DNA from: an uncultured euryarchaeote
Lineage (GTDB): Archaea; Thermoplasmatota; Poseidoniia; Poseidoniales; Poseidoniaceae
Length of the DNA stretch: 5,174 nt
Reading direction: 5' to 3'
Assembly (NCBI GenBank): GCA_937892665.1
Contig: CALBJF010000387.1
Coordinates: 1 to 5,174, forward strand
The notes beneath the pieces are model-generated. The model saw only the letters and a program-made list of their open reading frames with translations, was not told where the DNA came from and did not search any database. Of this stretch, positions 1-5,174 are shown in pieces. The position numbers and the translations under genes are program-made. Each line of letters opens with the position of its first letter. The stretch's first letter is position 1.

Positions 1-821
1 CATGTGCAATTCTAGACAACGACTCTGTCGTCTGTTGGGGAATGAACAATTACGGACAACTTGGAGATAATTCTACAACGAATGCCAAAATCCCTACGTT
101 TGTACATTTGCCAAATGGGTCTAAAGCGACTAAGATTAGTTCTGGTTCTGGACATACATGTGCAACAATTGAGAATGGAAGTTTGTATTGTTGGGGCCAC
201 AACAAAAACAGTCGCTTAGGCATTGGTACGAGCGGAGGAGTTCACACAATCCCAATGTTTGTATCGGCAAATCAAAGCATTGTTGAAATTAGTGCTTCAG
301 CGGAACACACATGTGTTCTTTCTGAGAACGGATCAATTTCTTGTTGGGGGCGCAACAATTACGGGCAACTGGGATTGGGGCACACAGGTGAACGAAATAC
401 TCCAAACCAATTAGATTGGAACAGCGCTCCTTTTTCATCCATATATGGCCCTGCTCCAATTGAGACATGGGGGGCTGAACAACCCTTGAGAGGACGAGTA
501 ACCTCTGGAGAAAATAATGTTTGGAATGTTCGCCTAGAAGTTCCAGACACCATTGATTTAGGAACGTATGATTTAGAAATTACACTTCTAAAAATAGGAG
601 GTATACGGTCAACTCTGATCATAGAGGATGCCCTCCAAATTTCAGAGAAGCCCGCATCAGATGAATTGGATGAGCAAACCATGATGTACATGGCAATAGG
701 AGGAGGAGTGATTGTATTGCTTCTGCTATCTCTCTTATTCAGGAAAAAGAGTGCTAAATCGCCAGATTCCCCAAAAATAAAGAAACGCGAGCCCCGAGAT
801 GGTCCATCACAGAAATTCTAG
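1..821 (+). CDS. RCC1-repeat surface protein with C-terminal membrane anchor, 5' end missing
   Basis: The reading frame is open from the first complete codon at base 3 to a TAG at 819-821, giving 272 visible residues; the start lies upstream of the window. The ATG at 42 is internal, because the CWG motif of a repeat begins at base 33. Three RCC1-like beta-propeller units follow, of 51-52 residues each. Each carries CWG, and a Cys about 11 residues before it, as in HTCATIENGSLYCWG; such pairs suggest disulfides and hence export. After the repeats comes a beta-rich stretch of about 70 residues that I do not recognise. Then follow an acidic spacer (ASDELDEQ), one hydrophobic helix (bases about 681-740) and a basic tail with RKK and KIKKR. 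This is the layout of a single-pass protein with an outside N-terminus. Its role is unknown; surface binding or adhesion is inference. Confidence 0.85.
   Translation, partial: CAILDNDSVVCWGMNNYGQLGDNSTTNAKIPTFVHLPNGSKATKISSGSGHTCATIENGSLYCWGHNKNSRLGIGTSGGVHTIPMFVSANQSIVEISASAEHTCVLSENGSISCWGRNNYGQLGLGHTGERNTPNQLDWNSAPFSSIYGPAPIETWGAEQPLRGRVTSGENNVWNVRLEVPDTIDLGTYDLEITLLKIGGIRSTLIIEDALQISEKPASDELDEQTMMYMAIGGGVIVLLLLSLLFRKKSAKSPDSPKIKKREPRDGPSQKF
33..374 (+). repeat. Tandem RCC1-type coding repeats, period about 153-156 bases
   Basis: The codons for CWG recur at 33, 189 and 342, spaced 156 and 153 bases, which is 52 and 51 residues. The first and third copies are still similar as DNA: 33-65 and 342-374 match at 27 of 33 bases by eye, both encoding N-NYGQLG after CWG. 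The middle copy is more diverged (NKNSRLG). This fits propeller blades that arose by internal duplication, with more blades expected upstream of the window. Confidence 0.8.
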
Positions 822-935
822 AAGCGTTGGACATGTTGACATTTGGAGTCATACAAAAACAACCTCAATCAAGCGTCGGCTTCATAGTGTATAGGCGGCT
901 GGGTTGAATCGGAGGCAATTCCTCCGGGTGAGTAA
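822..935 (+). promoter_or_regulatory. Intergenic leader of the coiled-coil gene: hairpin and Shine-Dalgarno
   Basis: This gap contains no gene. A perfect 6-bp inverted repeat with a 5-base loop lies at 910-926 (CGGAGG, loop CAATT, CCTCCG). It abuts the Shine-Dalgarno GGTGA at 927-931, which serves the ATG at 936. A weak TATA-like stretch, TAGTGTATA at 885-893, is the only promoter candidate I can offer, and it would put the transcript start near the hairpin. No T-rich run that could end transcription of the upstream gene is apparent. The hairpin and Shine-Dalgarno are plain in the sequence; the promoter is a guess. Confidence 0.45.
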
Positions 936-1706
936 ATGACTGAAGAAGGGACAATCACTCCAGAAATTCAAATCAATCAACTTGAAGACGCTTTAGCAAC
1001 GGAAACAGACCGTTTGAAGAAACTCTTTGCAGCATACGAAGCACAAGAAAAAGAGCTTGTAGATACTCGTGCGGAAATCGAAGTTCTTGAGAAAGAAATC
1101 ATCGATAAAGAAATTGAGCGTGAAGCACAAGAATCACTCATCGCAGAGAAAGATTTCAGAATTCGTGAACTTGAAATGAAGGCTACGAAGGCTGACAAGC
1201 GTGTCGAACATCTCCAACCTGCTCTTCAAACAATGGAAGAGAAATATTCTCGTGAGAAAGATCGCCTTGGAAAGGTCTTCGGAATTGCAGAAGAACTTGA
1301 CAATGACTTGAAACTCGCTGTTACTGAAATGAAGGCCAGAGATGACTGGTATGTCTCTCACATGACGCTCTTCGAGGATCTCAACAAGGCCATCAAGGAA
1401 CGATATGAGATGATTGAACGAGCAGTTGAATCTGAGCGACAATCACAACACATGTCTCGTGCCTTCACAGAAAGAATGGATGAGATGGTTGAAGCCAGAG
1501 CAGAAGAACTGACGAATCAAGAGCCAGAAGCACCTGCTGAAGAGGCCGATGAATCAGAAGAAGTTGTCGAAGAAGCACCTACTGAAGAACCAGTCGAAGA
1601 AACTCAAGAGGAAGCACCTGAAGAATCCGTTGAAGAAGAAGTTGCTGAAACTCCAGAAGAACCTGCAACATGGAACGCTGATGTCGATCCATGGGCAGAC
1701 AACTGA
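936..1706 (+). CDS. Coiled-coil protein with acidic C-terminal tail, function unknown
   Basis: This encodes 256 residues from ATG 936, preceded by GGTGAG with 3-4 bases of spacing, which supports the start. There is no signal peptide or membrane segment, so it should be cytoplasmic. Residues about 12-112 are charged and helical with regular Leu/Ile spacing, typical of a long coiled coil. Residues about 115-192 are also helical but contain aromatics (DDWYVSHMTLFEDL). Residues about 195-243 form a low-complexity tail rich in Glu, Pro, Ala and Val. The last dozen residues break this pattern (TWNADVDPWADN) and look like a short linear motif. I do not recognise the family. The stop is 11 bases before the lipid decarboxylase gene, so the two are probably co-transcribed. 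A scaffold or structural role is possible, but only the architecture is visible. Confidence 0.85.
   Translation: MTEEGTITPEIQINQLEDALATETDRLKKLFAAYEAQEKELVDTRAEIEVLEKEIIDKEIEREAQESLIAEKDFRIRELEMKATKADKRVEHLQPALQTMEEKYSREKDRLGKVFGIAEELDNDLKLAVTEMKARDDWYVSHMTLFEDLNKAIKERYEMIERAVESERQSQHMSRAFTERMDEMVEARAEELTNQEPEAPAEEADESEEVVEEAPTEEPVEETQEEAPEESVEEEVAETPEEPATWNADVDPWADN
1527..1668 (+). repeat. In-frame Glu/Pro/Ala-rich low-complexity repeat
   Basis: GAAGCACCT, encoding EAP, recurs in frame at 1527, 1572 and 1611, embedded in many GAAGAA codon pairs. The copies are 45 and 39 bases apart, both multiples of three, so length change by slippage would keep the frame. It makes up the acidic tail of the coiled-coil protein. 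Confidence 0.65.
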
Positions 1707-1712
1707 GGTGAT
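1705..1712 (+). promoter_or_regulatory. Shine-Dalgarno that fixes a TTG start at 1718
   Basis: GAGGTGAT overlaps the TGA stop (1704-1706) of the coiled-coil gene and is followed by five bases and then TTG at 1718. The other in-frame TTG, at 1712, overlaps the last base of this element and so cannot be served by it. The same GGTGAT core stands 3-4 bases before the starts at 2587, 3856 and 4138, so TTG 1718 is the consistent choice. Confidence 0.7.
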
Positions 1713-1717
1713 TGAAG

Positions 1718-2569
1718 TTGGGAGGCCTCGCTCAAGGAGGGCATGCTCCTGTTGGTACGTTTTTACTTGCAGGTATTGCAATTCTCTTCGGTGGAATCTA
1801 TCTTGATTCCTTGTATGGGCTAATGCCTTTAGCAGGGGTTCTCTGCCTCATGATTTCTGTCTTCTTTGCTAATTTCTGGAGAGATCCTGACCGACCTATT
1901 CCCCAAGAAGCAGGAATTCTTGTTTCACCTGCCGATGGGCACGTAATGTTCGCTCGAAGAGAGCGACCAACAGGCCGTCGTCCGTCCAAAGAAGAGCTTG
2001 ACTCATCTTCGATTGAAACCGATGTTCATACTGGCGATTGGTTCCCACAACCTTGCGAGAACCCACTCGATTTCACTACAGAACAACGATTTGAGCCAGC
2101 AGATACTCCAGGTCTAGATGATGTGTGGAGAGTTGCAATCTTCATGTCACCACTTGATGTTCACGTCAACCGAGTTCCTTTCAGTTCAACGATTGTTGCT
2201 ATGGAGCACAGAACCGGAAAGGGACGAAGAAGAGGTCCCTTTGCAGCAGCATTCCGCAAAGAAAGCGAATATAATGAGCGAGTTCGAACGGTTCTAGAAG
2301 GCGAAGATGGCGGTCGTATCGAAGTCATGCAAATTTCAGGGGCACTCGCTAGAACGATTGTCCCATGGACAGGTATCGGAGACTCGCTCCGACGTGGCGA
2401 ACGATACGGTATGATTCGATTAGGAAGCAGAGTCGATGTTCGAGTTCCAGCATCATTGTACACCCCGAATGTAATTTCAGCAGAGGATGGAGATTCTGCT
2501 TATCCTAAAGGTCAATTCATCAAAGCAGGATTGGATATCATCTTCAAACCGATAACGGAAGAAGAGTAA
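1718..2569 (+). CDS. psd: Archaetidylserine/phosphatidylserine decarboxylase proenzyme
   Basis: Enzymes of this family decarboxylate the serine head group of a phospholipid (archaetidylserine in archaea, where the gene is also called asd) to the ethanolamine lipid. They self-cleave at a serine to create a pyruvoyl cofactor. From TTG 1718 the protein has 283 residues. Two hydrophobic segments (about 12-30 and 35-54) fix it in the membrane. Then come VSPADGHV (about 69-76), with the family Asp at 73, and SPLDVHVNR (about 144-152), with the catalytic His at 149. ISGALARTIVPW precedes RGERYGMIRLGSRVD, in which Ser237 is the expected cleavage and pyruvoyl residue. All key residues are present, so it should be active. 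About 65 residues separate the SPADG and DVHVNR blocks, more than in the compact family members I recall. It follows the coiled-coil gene by 11 bases and precedes RaSEA by 17. No CDP-archaeol serine transferase is in the window. Confidence 0.9.
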   Translation: MGGLAQGGHAPVGTFLLAGIAILFGGIYLDSLYGLMPLAGVLCLMISVFFANFWRDPDRPIPQEAGILVSPADGHVMFARRERPTGRRPSKEELDSSSIETDVHTGDWFPQPCENPLDFTTEQRFEPADTPGLDDVWRVAIFMSPLDVHVNRVPFSSTIVAMEHRTGKGRRRGPFAAAFRKESEYNERVRTVLEGEDGGRIEVMQISGALARTIVPWTGIGDSLRRGERYGMIRLGSRVDVRVPASLYTPNVISAEDGDSAYPKGQFIKAGLDIIFKPITEEE

Positions 2570-2586
2570 TCCTAAGAGGTGATATC

Positions 2587-3753
2587 ATGCTAGACCGTCA
2601 TTCATCAACACTTCTCGGCGGAGATGAAAAGAGTCTGAAAATTCACGATCTGGTCAAAGCTCCTGCAAATACGCCTTGGGCAAAAGAGCGCCAACAATCT
2701 TGGGATGCGAGTAAACCAGCCACTGTATATCACACGCCAGAAATGACTGCTGATGGAGAGCCATGCACTGCTGTTACAGTTATTCTAAGAACGAAAGGAT
2801 GCCATTGGTGGTGGTCTTCTGGATGTACGTTTTGCGGATATTTTAACGATACACGTGATGACGTAACAAGCGACGACCTTCATGCACAATGGAATGAAGC
2901 GAAGAAAAAGTACAATGATTTTGAAGGTCATTCAATGGTCAAGGTCTACACTTCAGGTTCTCTTCTTGAAGATCGTGAAATCCCGGTCGATTTCCAAGAA
3001 ACCGTTCTAACAGATTGCCATACACTTGGAAAAGAATTGATTGTAGAAAGTCGTACAGAACAATTGACAGACGAAAAACTAGCATGGGCATCTGCACTGA
3101 ACCCATCATTCACTGTGGCTATTGGCTTGGAAGCATACGACGACGAAGTCCTTCGTTTCCACGTCAACAAAGGATTTTCTGTCGCTTCTTGGGACAGAGC
3201 GGTCGAGCGTCTCGAAAAATATAATTTGAGAATTAAGACATATTTGATGTTCAAACCACCGTTTATGAGTGAAGCTGATGCTCTGGATCATTGCATTAAG
3301 TGGATTGAATCCATAGCAGAACAAAGCGATGAAATTTCAATTAATCCAATGAATATTCAACGAGGGACAGTCATTGATCGTCTCCATCGCCATCAAGAAT
3401 ACAGACCTCCATGGCTTTGGTCATTGGTTGAACTCATTCAGAAGAGTCATCATATCGTCCATCCAAAGGGCGGAATGAATGGTGATGAAGACCAGATATC
3501 TCGTCTTATTATTCATCCAACTGCTGGTGGTAAGATCAGAGGCTCTCATAACTGTGGCGAATGCGATCCTGAAGTCGTAGCAGCAATCGAGAGATACGCT
3601 GTTTCAGGTTCGCTGGACGAATTTACAGGTCTTGACTGTGAATGCAAATCTCTCTGGCGCAAGGAATTAGAAAACGACCGAACAATCCCTGTTCCACTAG
3701 GAACTTCTCGACCGCGAAGAGGGTCGATTATCGAAATGCTCCGCTCCTCTTAG
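2587..3753 (+). CDS. raSEA: Radical SAM enzyme RaSEA of archaeosine tRNA modification
   Basis: This encodes 388 residues from ATG 2587, with GAGGTGAT three bases upstream. RaSEA acts with ArcS at G15 of archaeal tRNA: ArcS adds lysine to the preQ0 base, and RaSEA then cleaves that adduct by radical chemistry to give archaeosine. The cluster-binding cysteines are C72, C80 and C83 in RTKGCHWWWSSGCTFCGY. This C-x7-C-x2-C spacing differs from the textbook CX3CX2C but fits this Elp3/MiaB-like family as I recall it. Further family-like blocks are YTSGSLLEDREIP (about 121-133), ESRTEQLTDEKL (about 154-165), VAIGLEAYDDEVL (about 177-189) and NPMNIQRGT (about 253-261). The C-terminus carries HNCGECD (321-327) and LDCECKSLW (349-357), four cysteines that could bind a metal. 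The partners ArcS and TgtA are not in the window. An assignment to another member of this radical SAM subfamily is the main alternative. Confidence 0.85.
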   Translation: MLDRHSSTLLGGDEKSLKIHDLVKAPANTPWAKERQQSWDASKPATVYHTPEMTADGEPCTAVTVILRTKGCHWWWSSGCTFCGYFNDTRDDVTSDDLHAQWNEAKKKYNDFEGHSMVKVYTSGSLLEDREIPVDFQETVLTDCHTLGKELIVESRTEQLTDEKLAWASALNPSFTVAIGLEAYDDEVLRFHVNKGFSVASWDRAVERLEKYNLRIKTYLMFKPPFMSEADALDHCIKWIESIAEQSDEISINPMNIQRGTVIDRLHRHQEYRPPWLWSLVELIQKSHHIVHPKGGMNGDEDQISRLIIHPTAGGKIRGSHNCGECDPEVVAAIERYAVSGSLDEFTGLDCECKSLWRKELENDRTIPVPLGTSRPRRGSIIEMLRSS

Positions 3754-3855
3754 AACACCAAATATACGGTCTTGTTCGATGGATGACTTAGTGAACGTTT
3801 ATCACCACGTTTCAAGTCGCAAACATGTCCATCTTGGATTCATTTAGGTGATGCA
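3754..3855 (+). promoter_or_regulatory. Leader of the membrane gene pair: TATA-like box, Shine-Dalgarno and complementary element
   Basis: AAATATAC at 3760-3767 resembles an archaeal TATA box; a transcript beginning about 25 bases later would have a leader of roughly 65 bases. GGTGAT at 3847-3852 is the Shine-Dalgarno for GTG 3856, with three bases between. ATCACC at 3801-3806 is its exact reverse complement, so the leader could fold on itself and hide the ribosome site. A smaller stem (TCCA 3828-3831 with TGGA 3835-3838) lies inside the loop. A 22-codon ORF (ATG 3779 to TAG 3845-3847) runs through the ATCACC element and ends on the first base of the Shine-Dalgarno. Complementarity is visible; regulation is inferred. 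Confidence 0.45.
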
Positions 3856-4128
3856 GTGTCGAACAGTACAGAACTCCCCGACGCAGTCATAGGAACTGCG
3901 GAACCGTCGTCCAGTCGAATTATGTTGGTTTTGCTCTCTGTAGTAGCCATTGGTATGTTCGGCCTCTTTAGTACAATTTTTGGATGGGATAACATTCCAG
4001 TCATCGGAGATATCGTTCCATTAATGTCAAATCTTGGCGGTTCGGGAATCTGGTACTATCTTCTCGGATTTATCATTGGAATTGGAGCAATTGCCTCCAC
4101 TTTAGCGGGAGAGGTAATCTCGAAGTAG
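3856..4128 (+). CDS. Small two-helix membrane protein, function unknown
   Basis: This encodes 90 residues from GTG 3856, with GGTGAT at 3847-3852 supporting this start; no in-frame start lies in the bases just upstream. A polar N-terminus (about 1-20) is followed by one hydrophobic helix at about 22-42 and a second at about 65-84. The loop between them holds GWDNIPVIGDIVPLMSNLGGSG. The protein ends shortly after the second helix (GEVISK). There are no Cys or His residues and no cofactor motif. Nine bases separate its stop from the next start, so it is almost certainly co-transcribed with the oxidase-like gene. Small hydrophobic subunits are common in heme-copper oxidase operons, so an accessory subunit or assembly factor is a reasonable inference, but I do not recognise the family. 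Confidence 0.8.
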   Translation: MSNSTELPDAVIGTAEPSSSRIMLVLLSVVAIGMFGLFSTIFGWDNIPVIGDIVPLMSNLGGSGIWYYLLGFIIGIGAIASTLAGEVISK

Positions 4129-4137
4129 GTGATTTGA

Positions 4138-5174
4138 ATGGAAGCAGTATTTATCGCACTATTTTTCTTCTTTACCGTTGTTGGATTTTCAACGTACTAT
4201 CTCCAGAAAGGAATCGGTACTATGGCCGATCCAATGCGCCAATTTGGGTTATTCCTTCTCAACAAAGCCCCAGCAGGTATTGTTGATTTGTTCAATGACG
4301 AAAAGGGCAATGGAGCAAAGACTTGGATGAATCTAGGAATGATTTGGCTGACTCTTGCAGGTATCGGAACGTTCCTTTCTCTCTGGCATGATTATGACCC
4401 AAGAGCCCTCGACTCTCTTGCGAGTATCGGATGGGCATATGACGACGGCAGCGCCCTCGCCACCTTTGTCAACGCAACTCTAATCACAGGTCTTTTCTCT
4501 ATTCTCCTCGGTGGCGGCCTTATTGCCGTTGCTCGAAGCGGCGCAGGTAAAATGGCCAGTGAGTCAAATGCGAGTCTGACTGCTCTTCTCTTCAGCGTAC
4601 TTACTGCCGCAGCTCTTCTACTTCCAACAATTCTCGGCCTTCTGGCTGACCTTAGCGCGGAAAATGAAACACTTCTCCAGGATTTATTCATGCATTCTCT
4701 GCGGGCATTCATCATCATTGCAGTTATGATCAACGTTCTTCTCACAGTTGCTCAACGCAAGGGTGAGACGATTCAGGCAAGTAATTGGTTTGTCTTTATG
4801 GCTCTTGCATCGTTCATCTTCGGTTCACAATTCCGGTTCTTTGGTGAGTTAGCTGGCTCCACACAAGTTGTCTGGCTTGGTGAAAGAATGACTCAATCAT
4901 GGGTTATGATTTCTCTTTTCTTTGCAGTTGCATATCATCTCGTTCCACGTGCGGCAAGCCGTCCGATCTGGTCCGATTCAATGACTAAAGCAAGTATGCT
5001 CCTTCTCTTCTTTACACTTCCACCGTTCATGATGTCCTCAGCCGATGCAGGCACACTACTCGAGAATCTCGGTGCTATTCTGATGACGCTTGCACTGCTA
5101 CCTATCTTCGCAGGTTCAGTCAATATTATCATGACTGCAGCAGGAAACGCCACTGGCGTAGTTGCTCGACCAGG
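4138..5174 (+). CDS. Heme-copper oxidase subunit I-like membrane protein, 3' end beyond window
   Basis: The frame is open from ATG 4138 (GGTGAT at 4128-4133, four bases upstream) to the window end, giving 345 complete residues. About nine hydrophobic helices are visible: an extra N-terminal one (about 2-21), then about 64-83, 108-132, 147-170, 187-206, 215-235, 252-272, 283-300 and 308-334. Compared from memory with CcoN of cbb3 oxidases, several blocks match. VAQRKGETIQASNWF (204-218) matches the AKRK...GNWF region, AYHLVPRAASRP (265-276) matches YYFVPKQAERP, and the segment ending NIIMTAAG (329-336) matches INGMMTLSG. The expected ligands are absent: Phe110 stands for the helix-2 heme His, Arg250 for the first CuB His, and Ser300/Ser301 (or Phe297/Met298 with a small gap) for the CuB His pair. 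The only histidines are H84, H186 and H267. The helix-10 ligands are outside the window. It may be a non-catalytic oxidase-fold subunit or a very divergent oxidase. Confidence 0.7.
   Translation, partial: MEAVFIALFFFFTVVGFSTYYLQKGIGTMADPMRQFGLFLLNKAPAGIVDLFNDEKGNGAKTWMNLGMIWLTLAGIGTFLSLWHDYDPRALDSLASIGWAYDDGSALATFVNATLITGLFSILLGGGLIAVARSGAGKMASESNASLTALLFSVLTAAALLLPTILGLLADLSAENETLLQDLFMHSLRAFIIIAVMINVLLTVAQRKGETIQASNWFVFMALASFIFGSQFRFFGELAGSTQVVWLGERMTQSWVMISLFFAVAYHLVPRAASRPIWSDSMTKASMLLLFFTLPPFMMSSADAGTLLENLGAILMTLALLPIFAGSVNIIMTAAGNATGVVARP

Noticed and set aside
42..44. ATG 42 as the true start of the RCC1 gene
   Set aside because: The same frame is open upstream to the window edge and already encodes the end of a repeat unit, including CWG at 33-41.
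359..691. 110-codon minus-strand ORF opposite the RCC1 gene
   Set aside because: The plus frame shows clear RCC1 repeats and a membrane anchor; the minus product has no motif.
910..926. Hairpin as a transcription terminator of the RCC1 gene
   Set aside because: No T-rich run follows the stem, and it lies next to the ribosome site of the next gene, so a role in the leader is more likely.
1712..1714. TTG 1712 as start of the decarboxylase
   Set aside because: It overlaps the last base of the only Shine-Dalgarno (1705-1712); the in-frame TTG at 1718 has normal spacing.
1549..1806. 85-codon plus-strand ORF across the coiled-coil and decarboxylase junction
   Set aside because: It is an out-of-frame reading of the GAA-rich tail, giving Lys/Leu runs, and overlaps two well-supported genes. 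Its internal GTG at 1708 overlaps the Shine-Dalgarno used by TTG 1718.
3851..3892. ATG 3851 as start of the gene after the 3754-3855 leader
   Set aside because: It is out of frame with the 90-residue protein, stops after 13 codons and overlaps the Shine-Dalgarno; GTG 3856 is well placed.
4392..4745. 117-codon ORF on the minus strand
   Set aside because: It lies inside the plus-strand oxidase-like gene, which has convincing membrane helices and family blocks. The antisense product is Arg- and Ala-rich with no recognisable domain.
4935..5153. 72-codon minus-strand ORF
   Set aside because: Antisense to the same oxidase-like gene, with low-complexity Ser/Ala/Arg content and no ribosome site of note.

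Overview
The window most likely comes from an archaeon. The best guess is a marine Euryarchaeota/Thermoplasmatota lineage such as Marine Group II (Poseidoniales). Two observations carry this. The gene at 2587-3753 looks like RaSEA, the radical SAM enzyme of archaeosine synthesis, and archaeosine is an archaeal tRNA modification. All five start sites that can be seen are preceded by GGTGAT or a one-base variant, a Shine-Dalgarno core complementary to the AUCACC at the 3' end of 16S rRNA. The clade name rests on general resemblance only.

Layout, all on the plus strand: (1) 1-821 is the 3' end of a gene for a surface protein with RCC1-like repeats, one C-terminal membrane anchor and a basic cytoplasmic tail. 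(2) 822-935 is a gap with a compact hairpin directly before the next Shine-Dalgarno. (3) 936-3753 looks like one transcription unit of three closely spaced genes: an unrecognised coiled-coil protein with a very acidic tail, an archaetidylserine/phosphatidylserine decarboxylase beginning at a TTG, and RaSEA. (4) 3754-3855 is a 102-base leader with a TATA-like element, a possible 22-codon ORF rich in His, and an ATCACC element complementary to the next Shine-Dalgarno. (5) 3856-5174 holds a 90-residue two-helix membrane protein followed after 9 bases by a polytopic membrane protein cut by the window edge.

The last gene is the most interesting item. Its first 345 residues align over several landmarks with subunit I of heme-copper oxidases (CcoN of cbb3 oxidases, compared from memory). 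At the positions of the low-spin heme ligand in helix 2, the first CuB histidine in helix 6 and the CuB His-His pair in helix 7, however, it has Phe, Arg and non-histidine residues. It may be a non-catalytic relative of the oxidase core, made together with the small membrane protein. The helix-10 heme ligands lie beyond the window, so this is not settled.

The genes do not form one obvious pathway. The middle unit combines lipid head-group synthesis, tRNA modification and a structural-looking protein, as is common in streamlined archaeal genomes; the final pair appears to be membrane or respiratory in nature. No tRNA, rRNA, CRISPR array, insertion sequence or integrase was seen.
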